64,000 nt of DNA from the NCBI RefSeq assembly GCF_019097595.1, contig NC_080720.1:25128852-25192851 (forward strand), in the 5' to 3' direction. Positions 37,101 through 45,693 of the stretch are shown in pieces (the stretch's first letter is position 1; the number at the start of each line of letters is the position of its first letter). The position numbers and the translations under genes are program-made. The stretch is from Hemibagrus wyckioides. Lineage: Eukaryota; Chordata; Actinopteri; Siluriformes; Bagridae. The notes below the pieces were generated by a model. The model worked only from the letters and a program-made list of their open reading frames with translations, had not been told where the DNA came from and did no database searches.

Positions 37101-37619
37101 TAATGTGTCTGTGAAGATTCTCAGTCATCCAGGTGTGGTTATCTGGAAGTTGAGTCATGTCAACTGGAAGAGTATACAAAGGAATATACTCTTCCAGTCT
37201 GAAGAAGCTGCTCGGATGAGAAGTGAAACCTTTCGATCTATCTTTCGATCTAGTCATGTCTAACTGGAAATCAGTCCAGTTGACATGACTCCACTTCCAG
37301 AGATCTCAGGGTAATGTTTGTTTCATAGACTAACTAACAGATAGCTTGAAATTTATTAAAGAAAAAGAAATGTATGACAAGATGAAGGATCATTAAATAC
37401 TGTAGAAAACTGTATAACTGTTGCTATTTATAATTGTCGCTACTTCCTCCATAGCAGGAAGATGACTGTCTGCGGATGAGGAAGAACACAGTGATGGCAG
37501 CTCAGCATTCCACACCTTCATCTGTCACTGTGAAGGAGGAGGGCTTGAGCATCAGGGTCATTGCTATAATTGTGTTGTTCTTTGTCATCGGCGTCACTGT
37601 AGGGAAGTTGTTCCTGTAA
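22139..37619 (+). CDS. vapb: VAMP-associated protein B, complete, 6 exons
   Basis: Exons: 22139-22196, 29225-29377, 30793-30896, 35872-35952, 36923-37099, 37458-37619 (or 37455). The phases join to 244 residues, against 243 in human VAPB. It is a tail-anchored ER receptor that binds FFAT motifs and tethers the ER to other organelles. Visible: an MSP domain (about residues 7-124) with the signature [14 protein letters not shown], the FFAT-contact residues K87 and M89, and P56 (the position mutated in ALS8). A coiled coil follows ([20 protein letters not shown]). A C-terminal membrane anchor occupies residues 225-244. SDSSTLS in exon 5 differs from mammals. The start has a good Kozak context inside a CpG island. 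The introns hold many Tc1 remnants. Exon 5's donor is duplicated by an insertion, and exon 6 has a TAGCAG tandem acceptor. VAPB rather than VAPA is inferred from sequence and neighbours. Confidence 0.96.
23155..24125 (+). mobile_element. Internally deleted Tc1-like element (vapb intron 1)
   Basis: Left end has ccataaatttctggacaa and right end the inverted ttatttatggactt, plus matching subterminal blocks (agctttaatttaaagatatttac and its partner near 24040). The transposase N-terminal part is recognisable at 23500-23720 ([16 protein letters not shown]...), but the catalytic half is deleted. Confidence 0.65.
24185..24810 (+). mobile_element. Tc1-like 5' fragment (vapb intron 1)
   Basis: Contains [18 protein letters not shown], the helix-turn-helix start of a Tc1 transposase, followed by VRRTAKK and a frame-broken linker. 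The upstream 'aacaattgtgttgtcttcac' recurs near 200. No catalytic region remains. Confidence 0.6.
25159..26336 (+). mobile_element. Full-length Tc1-like element with disabled transposase (vapb intron 1)
   Basis: Same family as 18175-19471, opposite strand. Ends: tacatagatcaggaataaca and cctgatcagtgta. The transposase starts at 25307 and ends at 26302 (KGGPTQY, stop). Two adjacent nonsense codons fall after [18 protein letters not shown], with more stops before 25560; from there a 247-codon frame is open. [12 protein letters not shown] and SPDLNPVE retain the catalytic D, D and E. Six bases are missing before PNSPDLN, reducing the D-E spacing from 36 to 34. It also lacks the C-terminal WD block after PVEQ. 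Confidence 0.88.
27994..28012 (+). promoter_or_regulatory. CTCF-like motif in vapb intron 1
   Basis: gccgccacaagggggcgtt contains a near-consensus CTCF core (CCACAAGGGGGCG) in otherwise AT-rich intron. Motif match only. Confidence 0.3.
28125..28560 (+). mobile_element. Tc1-like catalytic fragment (vapb intron 1)
   Basis: Contains [11 protein letters not shown] and, about 150 bp on, [13 protein letters not shown], the second catalytic-Asp block of a Tc1 transposase, with frame breaks between them. Confidence 0.5.
28980..29135 (-). mobile_element. Tc1-like fragment next to vapb exon 2
   Basis: 'gaatttgtgaggtcatgttc' and 'ccagtagagttcttccacac' are decayed versions of the minus-strand text at 51450-51590 in the intact element. 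It ends only about 90 bp before exon 2. Confidence 0.5.
31035..31200 (-). mobile_element. Tc1-like fragment (vapb intron 3)
   Basis: 'cccattcagtcacaagagta' and 'gtgaggtcaggcactcctat' match the family of 39930-40290. It directly abuts another element starting at 31201. Confidence 0.5.
31201..32560 (-). mobile_element. Near full-length Tc1-like element, decayed (vapb intron 3)
   Basis: Left end tacagtcccctctgaaagaa; right end pairs as an imperfect inverted repeat (acttttaaagggaactgtgt). Inner inverted blocks 'atggcaccttttgtggcaga' and 'aacaaaaggtgccatgagct' support this. The minus-strand transposase shows HGLGLHG, a NSELYRN block, and a degraded [12 protein letters not shown] region near 31540. 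Many stops. Confidence 0.7.
32565..34290. other. vapb intron 3 interior, unassigned
   Basis: No recognised repeat or exon. A slightly more GC-rich patch at 33230-33640 includes a 108-codon frame (33046-33372) without any known domain. Confidence 0.35.
34299..34640 (-). mobile_element. LINE reverse-transcriptase C-terminal fragment (vapb intron 3)
   Basis: The minus-strand reading [16 protein letters not shown] ... FPISHTAP ... [12 protein letters not shown] is a decayed copy of the thumb-region text common to fish LINE reverse transcriptases (SRLDYCNSLLAGLP... LHWLPVAA). Not intact. A SINE-like tail fragment lies nearby at about 34810-34870. Confidence 0.6.
36055..36805. mobile_element. Foldback pair of Tc1-like 5' halves (vapb intron 4)
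   Basis: A plus-oriented fragment (about 36190-36480) and a minus-oriented fragment (about 36485-36805) of the same Tc1 family meet centrally. 'ctgcagaaaacaagattcca' on the left pairs with the reverse of 'ggtcttctgcagttgtaacc' on the right. The minus copy reads [10 protein letters not shown] ... [12 protein letters not shown]. Neither carries the catalytic half. Confidence 0.65.
37107..37305. mobile_element. Foldback insertion at the vapb exon 5 donor, 12-bp target duplication
   Basis: TCAGGGTAATGT stands at 37095-37106 and again at 37306-37317, flanking a 199-bp insert. Inside are nested inverted repeats: outer arms 37143-37168 and 37275-37300 (26 bp, one mismatch), inner arms 37164-37176 and 37185-37197 (13 bp, perfect). 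The phrases 'gaagattctcagtcatccag' and 'gatgagaagtgaaac' are familiar from a dispersed fish repeat that I associate, from memory only, with Penelope-like elements. Confidence 0.8.
37452..37457 (+). other. Tandem NAGNAG acceptor of vapb exon 6
   Basis: TAGCAG: splicing after TAG (exon from 37455) adds one Gln; splicing after CAG (exon from 37458) gives the form colinear with human VAPB. Both keep the frame. Confidence 0.6.
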
Positions 37620-38071
37620 AGATAAGGGAGAGTTTAGTGACAGCATGCAATGTGAATGAAACAAACCTAACAAAATGTATTTTGATGCTGAATATCCAGT
37701 TGCAATGCCATATCATTTTTGGATAGTGCTGGGTCACTGAATTATGTAAAATGAAAAGAAACATTATTCCACCTTGTGTGCAAAATATAAATTAGGGGAA
37801 TACATCAACCAAGCACTGTCCCTGTAGTGACAAAATGACATCATTCAGGCCATTCACGAAACTATTTTAGAAACAGTAGTGCTAAAAAATTCATACCAAG
37901 CTGTTATCTGATATACTGTCATCTGAACTGCAGAGTTAAATTAAGGTCAGTTAAAAGTTATGCCTGTTTTGTTTAGACAGAGTGCAGAAGCTTATTACAT
38001 TTACTTACATTTACACTTAAAGCTCTTTTAAATATATGACCGTACAAATGATTATTTATAAATGTATGTGT

Positions 38072-38084
38072 TTGTGTGTGTGTG

Positions 38085-38162
<78 letters not shown>

Positions 38163-38167
38163 TATCT
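38072..38167. repeat. (TG)n(TA)n microsatellite
   Basis: A short TG run continues into about 80 bp of nearly pure TA with two ACA interruptions. It lies 450 bp downstream of the vapb stop codon, probably in its 3' untranslated region. Confidence 0.95.
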
Positions 38168-38310
38168 CCACACACATACAATGAATATTAAAAGGCTACA
38201 TGCCCCTGTTGAAATGACGGTTGTTGGTTGGTTGGTTTTTTAAAAGTTAAATTGTCAGAATTTTTCTCACCCTCAACATGAAGTTACAGTGTATAAATAT
38301 TGTGTAAAAG

Positions 38311-38316
38311 AATAAA
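38311..38316 (+). terminator. Candidate polyadenylation signal of vapb
   Basis: AATAAA 692 bp after the stop codon. Other AATAAA copies further on (about 40838 and 41128) could serve longer transcripts. Confidence 0.3.
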
Positions 38317-38319
38317 AAA

Positions 38320-39635
38320 ATATTGTAGGGAAAAAATGGAAAATAAGCTTACAGTAAACCTTTTCTGCACACCTGTAAGGTAATACTTGGAGCACTTTGT
38401 GATTTTAATACACCACACAGTCTTTTTGGTTAAGAGTCAGGCAGTGTGGCACATCTTGACTTGGTAATATTTTCCCTCTCTTTCTTTCAAAAACATTCTG
38501 GATCTATGAGATTGTAAGGGCATGTCCTGTGCACAGCGTGGTATTTTTACCTATTCATAGTCCAGACATGAAAAATATGAGATCGTTGTCACAATCTCAG
38601 TATCAGTACTTTTAAGATATTCCTGCTGCTCCTTTAATATTACTGTAGTTTTTCTCTTGTCCGTTTTCAGGGACGTCCTGCTCTTGGTGGTGTGTGGTTT
38701 TAATTTTTCTGTTTGTTGATATACCATGCCCACTTTATATGATTTTTCTGAACCATGTCTTATGTCGGATGAAACCAAGAAGATATGAAAATACTACGGA
38801 GACCGATGTTTATTTGGGATTAATCAGAACAATTTTCTTGATGACATCTGTAGTATAATAATTACTAATGGACATAAGATTGAATGTGATTGGTTGATTC
38901 TGAACACACACACAGCCACATCCCTAATTATAAAATGGTGTGCAGCCTTATGCAACCCGGTTATTGAAACATTTTTCTGTTTTTACCTAAAATGTTTCCG
39001 ATTGCTTTTTGTTTCATTTTTATGCATTGTAACTTCAAATCAAGGGTGAAAAGAAAACTCATTTTAATAGGGCTGTGTAGACTTTGTATATCTATTGTCT
39101 ATAATTCATGATGTGTCTATGAACTCGAACCTTCTATACAAAGTTCATTAATTAACCCAGAGAGGAGTAAGGCACAGAGCTGATGTCAGAAAAATGCTTC
39201 CAGTGTTGATCTTGAGCTCGGGGCAGATAAACTTCCCTATAGTGTTGGTTTCAATATTTCTTCATCTTTTTTCTTTTTATGGTTGATACTGTAGTGTCTG
39301 ATAGTGTGTCTATTAGTTTATCTTATCAACTAGGGCATAAACCTATTTGTTTGGATTTTTGTTTGGGGTTTTTTTGGAAATATTTATGTTTTTGTTTGTT
39401 TACATATTATATTATATATCTATAGACAGCTACTTTGTCTAAGCAATGACAAAGCTGTAGTTTCTGATTTATTAAAAGAGGTGTGGTTGGTAGCCGATTC
39501 CCTTGGAGATGCTCATCAGAAATAAACTTGCCCTTCCAACACTATCTGCAACAACTTAGCAACCTGAAAAAGGCCTATAGGTTAATGCTGTAGCTTCAGT
39601 AACCACTACCCTACCCAGTGGTGTCTCCTGTATCC
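38320..39635. other. vapb downstream region, nothing recognised
   Basis: AT-rich, no gene. Could in part be extended vapb 3' untranslated sequence. Confidence 0.35.
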
Positions 39636-39639
39636 AGTA

Positions 39640-40665
39640 CTGTTCATGCACAGTCAGTTTCATAAATATTTGGAAATTGAGGAAGATGTTATTTTAGTTG
39701 TCTACCACACAGTAGATTGGAGTCGAACTTGGCTAATTAACAGACTTTTAGTTTTAAGGGCATTTACAGTCATGTAAGGAACCCACAAACATCACCAAAT
39801 ATTGGGTTTTTTCACTGGTGATGCTCAGCCAGGCATTTACTGAAGCTTTCTTCTGTTACTATTGGTTCTTGGGTCATTTGATTCCTGTTTTTTTTTTTTT
39901 CTTTTTTTTTAAACAAGTGAAATGCATGCTCAATTGAACAGTGTGGCTCTGCAGATTTACCCATTCAGCATTAGTGAGATCAGGAAAGGAGGCCTGGGGC
40001 ATAGTTGGCATACCAGTTCATCCAAATGGTGTTCGGTGGGGTCGAGGTCAGGGCTCTGTATTACCCACATGAGTTCCTCCACTGCAGTCTTAGCAAATCA
40101 TGTCTTCATGTACCTTATTTTTGCACAGGGTTACTGTCATGTAGGAAGAGGTTTCAAGCCTTTAGAATAGGCCCCTTTCCCTTTCAGTGAAGGAAAATTG
40201 TAATGCTACAGCATGCAAAGCAAACCCTCTACAATTTTGTGGCATCAGTTTGGGAAAGGTCCAGATATGGGTTATGTATCCAGAAAGTACACCAGTACCT
40301 ATGTTCTTTGTAAGAATATACCAAATATTTAATTTGGCCATACCTAAAATCGTTTGTTTGGACATCAGAAGGAGCATTAACAGTGTAAGACATTACATAT
40401 GCAAATGGAACATACTCCTAGACATTTAATCTGCTTATCTGTAATCAGTTATTATGAGTAAGTAAATAAGGCTTGCAGGTGTGTTGGGGGGGGGGGGGTT
40501 CAGATGAACAAATAATATATAGAATATATAAACAACACTATAATCCTTACGTTGTTCACTTTTTTTGCACTCATACATTATTTATCTACAATATGTTGTG
40601 GTAGACTAAAAAATAATCTCTGAAAATATCCAAATATTTATGGACCTGGCTGAATTTTTAAGCCT
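39640..40665. mobile_element. Tc1-like ends enclosing a second Tc1-like fragment
   Basis: Outer inverted ends: 'cataaatatttggaaattga' at about 39661 and 'aaatatttatggacc' at about 40633, with 'gtctaccacacag' opposite 'tgttgtggtagac'. Inside, 39930-40290 is a minus-strand fragment of the family intact at 51 kb ('ggtgttcggtggggtcgagg', 'gggctctgtattacccacat'). A 13-G run lies at 40486-40498. Confidence 0.6.
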
Positions 40666-40669
40666 GAAG

Positions 40670-42040
40670 GTATTAAGACAATTGCATGGCTGAGAATTAA
40701 TCTTATGGTGTGTTTTTGTTGTATGTTAAACACTGTTTATTCTGCTGCATTAGGCTTTCAAGTTGCTGTACTATTGAAAGACCTCTGATTTTAAAATTTT
40801 TTCATGTTTTTTGAGAGATCCTTTCATTTACGCTATGAATAAAGCCTTTTATTGCACAGCACTGTTTCTGTAAAAGGAATGCACTATATATAAAGAATAT
40901 TTTCTCAGTATCTGTCCATGAAACAGTCTTTTCCCCCAATTATTCAGTGTTTGATCCATGAACAATAATCTAAGAATTCATCATATGCTTTATTACACAA
41001 AGTTTTCCCCAAGGAGGTAAGTAAACTGTTTTGTATGAAAAAATGAATACTAATATCCGTAGTGAAAAGTCTATTAATGTGTAAAAATACTTCCCACCTT
41101 GTTAGGCTATACGTCATTAAAGAATTAAATAAAGCCACAAATGTTAAATGGTTTAATCCTGTTTTCTGTTTCTAATGTCAGTTATAAAAACATGTACTAT
41201 ATTGCCAGGATAAGACACATTTTATAATTTTTTATTATAAACATATTATTTGTGATAGACGTGAGGACATACAGTACTCTGTTGTTAAGTGGATAGCTCA
41301 CTTTAGGTTATTGTTCAGTTTTAGACTCTCATAATTTTTTTTTATTTAGTAAAGATACCTTAGGCACTGTGGAATGCAGGGTCAAAGGGTCAGATATATA
41401 TAAAATGTCAACATTATGTCAGGTCAGAACAAAAGGACATACATTATTACTTAATGGTATTGTGCTCATATACAGTTTTTTTATTTGCTTGAAGGTGACT
41501 ATACTATAATACATATGGGTAATTCATTTATTTAAAGTGGTGGCCCCAGTGTGTGCCCCTCACCCCTCTTCCTGCATTACTGTATGAATTAGAGCCTACT
41601 GTACTTCTTAGAATACATATTGTGATTGACCCATCTAGTATGTTTGTGTATATGGCTTGCAGTGTAGTTCAACACATCAGATGTTGATGAGGGAAAGTTG
41701 TTGAATTCTGGAAAGAAATGTTAATGTAAATCAGTTTATTGTTTTAGATTTCATTTGTATTATGTATTTTATAAAAATTTACATGGAAATATTCAATATG
41801 ATGTCCTGTAAGAAGCCAATTTGACAACTGTGAATGCTGTAAATTGGTCATGTTGCAGGATAACTACTGCTTTGCATAGGAGGATGCCTCTCCCACCCAC
41901 AGAGCAAGGCTCCCATTTTGCTTCTTTTGGCACCTGGTTATGGATGATTGTGACATTGTCAGTTTTTGAATATGCAATCTGCAGAAAATAAAGACACTTT
42001 TTTATTGGGCCACTCTGGAGTTCAATAATAAGACTAATCA
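40670..42040. other. Intergenic vapb-rab22a, nothing recognised
   Basis: AT-rich, no exon or repeat family identified. Confidence 0.35.
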
Positions 42041-42045
42041 TCCTT

Positions 42046-42047
<2 letters not shown>

Positions 42048-42105
<58 letters not shown>
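42048..42105. repeat. (TTGA)n microsatellite
   Basis: About fourteen uninterrupted tetranucleotide units. Confidence 0.95.
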
Positions 42106-42154
42106 TGGTCTTCATAATGTTGTCTTCTCAGCTGTAGTCTCTAGCAAACTGGGG

Positions 42155-42400
42155 TCTTCCAGGAACAGGTCATGTCCATCAATATTTGGACATTGACAAT
42201 TATTGTTATTTTATCTGTCTACCACAATATATTGGAGAAGAAATGAAATAATGAACATGAGCTCAAAGTGCTTGAAGTTTTAATCTGTGGGTATTTATAT
42301 CCAAGTCCAATGAACAGTGTACAGGAATATAATACTGACCAAAAGTAATCAGGCATTCACTGTTCATTCATATCTTTGTCAAAGACAACTATCAGGAGAA
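42155..42400. mobile_element. Tc1-like terminal fragment
   Basis: 'atgtccatcaatatttggac' followed by 'tgtctaccacaatatattgg' and a 'ggtatttatatccaagtcca' block repeats the arrangement at 23160-23310. No coding part. Confidence 0.55.
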
Positions 42401-42409
42401 GGCATTTAC

Positions 42410-44735
42410 AATATTAAATAATAAATATTGTATAAATACAATATGTCAGACAACCAGATCACTTTTACTAGATTATTATGATCATTGCCATGTACAGTGT
42501 GCTGTAGACAATGAGATTAAATAAAAAAAATATATGTATGACATACAAGAGGTATATAAAGTGCAACAGGATTAGGAAGCATGGAGACACTTGGTATGGG
42601 AAACATTTGGGGTGCATACACAAATGGCAGCAAAACTGATATAATCTTCTGAACCAAGAGTCTTTTAAAATGACAACAGGTGTAATTTACCCAAGAACAC
42701 TTTTTGCACTATATATCTAAAACATGATTTATTTTTACGTAAACTTAACATATATTTTTAGTATAGTCTTCAGATTCATCTTTGCTATCAGGTTTATTTT
42801 TTAAACATATCTTTGTTTATACTTCTTGTGACAATAGGCTGTCTCACCCCTGTTGCAACCTAAAGCTTGTGCCCCTTAAAGTGTTGAAGGCAGCGAGTGT
42901 GTAGGCTCAGACAATTGCAAGAGAAATATTTCAATCACTAGAGCACACTCCCACCACACTCACAGGAAGAGATTTTTCCTTAATGGAAATAAGGGAGCAG
43001 AGAGGGTAACCAGGCTGTGCAACAATCTATGACAAGCCTATGCCAATGGAACCTGAACCCCAGGCCCTTTTCAGCTCATGAAGGCCTCGCTTACTGGCTG
43101 ATTTGTGCATCAAAAGATACCATCCCAACATTAACTTACCTTCTGTTTTATATATACTCACAGGCCACTCAGGAGGTTAACTTTGGAAGGGAAAAGAAAG
43201 TCGATAATTGAACACCAATGGGCACAGGTATCAGAGATGGAGGAATAAAGCCTGACAGAGTCTTAGCCACCTCATATTTCCTCATAAAGAGTAGTGCCTA
43301 CTACTTGTCTCATGTTCATTTAACTAAGTGGAAAAAACACATGAAACAAACTTAAATGGCCCAAGAACGAGGCTATAACCACCCGGTGTAACACTATTCT
43401 TGAAAAAGGAATTTGACAGAGAAGAGCATTCAGTATAGTATTTGAGTAGAAAGCTGAGCCAGAGGGAAATGTGATGACAGGCTGTCCTGCTCACAACACA
43501 AATGTAAACTGTCTATTAGACTAGCATTTATTATTTCCTGCTGTAACTGCTTTAGAGAACTATAGGGGAGATATGTAACAGATCTTCTAGATATAACTGA
43601 TCTACTTCACTCTTCTGGCATATATACCTGATGATTTCTCAATAGAAATTTTCCAATTAATGATATGTGAAAAAGGCATCAATCTCAAACCTACTAATTA
43701 TAAAAATATATAGAATGCCTATACATTGTCAAATCCTTAAAAAGGATGTTGCATTTATTTGAAATGCTTCTACTGTTATTAATGTTATGGGATCAGTGCA
43801 TGAGGTTCAGACACATTCTGCACCTTTTGTCAAATTCATGTTACGGTGCATCCAGGGCAAAAGCCTGTCTCTTATTAAAGAAAAAAATAAATTAAATAAA
43901 AAGCCTGTATTTTATAGTTTCCATTCACGTTTATGCAGATATAGCCAGTTATGCAAACTATTTTTGGTGTACATGTACAATGCCCATTGTACATTGCACA
44001 ATAACTGCATAAACAAATATGCAATCAAAACTTATATTGTGTAGGCAATACCAATCAAAAAAAGAATATCATGTTTATGACATGGATAATGGACATGGAA
44101 ATGAGTCAGATGAAACGCAAAACACATTAAATCAACAGACAGATGCTGTAAGATATTTATTTTCCTGTAGATGTCGGTGTGAAGCTGGGTCAAAGGAGCT
44201 CCGAGTCATTTTTACTTCTAATGTGTAATTGGTTCAAAAAATTTCCTTCTGCACAATGAGTAGTGTAAATGTATTGAAGAACATAAAGACAAAGGGGAAA
44301 TCCAAAAACTTAATAAACCGGAAAAAAGGCAAAATAATAGGCGTAAATATTTAAGTGTTTTTTTTACTGAATGGGTGAAAAGGCTCGGTATTCGAGGGGG
44401 CAGTATTGCTGGACACGTGTGCCTCGTATTTGGGTGAACATGAGCTGAGTAGTCCGTATTGTACTGCTGAGAAGTGGAGTTCAACTGGTGTTTATTTATC
44501 CTGCGATACATTTTTATTTTATTTTTTTGTGGTGATTTTATGACTGTTTCAGAGTGATGCGCATCAGATTAAGAGGAGAGGCGGATGAAGTGATGCACTC
44601 ACCCTGCCCAGTGCTTACTGTACACTCCTCTGGGGGCAGTGTTATGATCTTGGGGTTGCGTGAGTTGGTCAGATCTATATTCAGCAATTTATGTGCCAAA
44701 AGTGAGGTCAGCTGACTGCCTGACTGAGTGAGCAG
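42410..44735. other. Intergenic, nothing recognised
   Basis: No gene seen. The segment 44390-44645 has two short 'gggggcag' motifs and an E-box (cacgtg) at about 44415, a possible regulatory patch. Confidence 0.35.
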
Positions 44736-44739
44736 TGGA

Positions 44740-44905
44740 TTTTTTCTTCCCTGATGACACAAGCATATTCCAAGATGACAATACCAGGCTCATACTGTGA
44801 AAGAATGGGTCAGGGAGCATGAGACATGATTTTCAAACATGGATTGACCGACACAGAGTTCAGACTTTAACCCCATTGAGAATATTTGCTATGTGCTGAC
44901 ACTGC
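44740..44905 (+). mobile_element. Small Tc1-like fragment
   Basis: Includes a decayed second catalytic-Asp block (FQDDNTRLI) and, 100 bp on, remains of the catalytic-Glu region (LTPLRI). Too short to assign to a family. Confidence 0.35.
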
Positions 44906-45076
44906 ATGCAGCCTGTGTACGCTGTTTACATTATGCCCTGCTTATATTTTATCTTAATCCTCTGTCTTCTGTGTCTACTCCAGCACCAAAAAAATGGCAA
45001 TAAATCACATTCTGATTCCGATAAGCATATCAAATCGATGTAACGGCAAATGCGTGTCGTAATTAAGGCAAGTAGC

Positions 45077-45107
45077 TGTGTGTGTGTGTGTGTGTGCGTG
45101 TGTGTGT
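45077..45107. repeat. (TG)n microsatellite
   Basis: Fifteen TG units with one CG interruption. Confidence 0.95.
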
Positions 45108-45161
45108 ACTTTTTGTGTTTTCATCTCACCCGCGCCATCCTGCTCTGCAGTTCCTTCTCTC

Positions 45162-45177
45162 CCACTAGGGGCGCTGC
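45162..45177 (+). promoter_or_regulatory. CTCF-like motif upstream of rab22a
   Basis: ccactaggggcgctgc differs from the CTCF core by one missing G. It lies about 530 bp before the rab22a start codon. Confidence 0.3.
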
Positions 45178-45369
45178 AACACAGTTTGAATATCTCTCTC
45201 CTCTGATTTACAATAAACTGTGCGCTCTAACCAGCACTTCTGTTTTAGATTAAGCGTTAACCATTTTCGAAATATATTTTTTTGGACAAGAGTAAACGAT
45301 TTACGGATTATGTCGACAATCAGCAATATTGTACGCAAAAAGCAAAATATTCCAACTGGTACAAAAATA

Positions 45370-45693
45370 AGGGATATCACGTGACGCATCAGCCCTTCAA
45401 GATGGTGGTCACTGTATTGTTATGTGTCTGCATGACCAGTTAATAACGAAACTATTTAAGATTTAAGCGTTAACATTTGCGGATTTATTTTGCGTCTAGT
45501 TAATGCAACCTTTTGGATACCAGAGCATCTCTCTATACCAGTTACATATTGTTATTTGTTGGAGACAAGTCGCATTTTGAAACATGTCGGTAATCTGCTG
45601 GACAGACATCTATACGTCAAAACATAGCAGGAGTTGCTGACTTTTATCACAGTCTGGGATGATTACAAACGTTTTCTTTTTGGAGGGAAAGAA
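45370..45693 (+). promoter_or_regulatory. rab22a promoter region
   Basis: The palindrome TCACGTGA (45377-45384) within atatcacgtgacgc matches the USF/MiT-TFE E-box (CLEAR-like) core. A YY1-like aagatggtgg follows at 45399-45408. Both lie about 300 bp before the start codon, where CG dinucleotides become more frequent. Factor binding is inferred. Confidence 0.45.

Noticed and set aside
36929..37114. Separate 61-codon gene
   Set aside because: It is vapb exon 5 read through its donor; relevant only for the distal-donor transcript.
37973..38173. Minus-strand frame rich in Ile-Tyr
   Set aside because: Translation of the TA microsatellite.
42048..42105. CRISPR-like regular repeat
   Set aside because: Simple tetranucleotide repeat without spacers; eukaryotic DNA.
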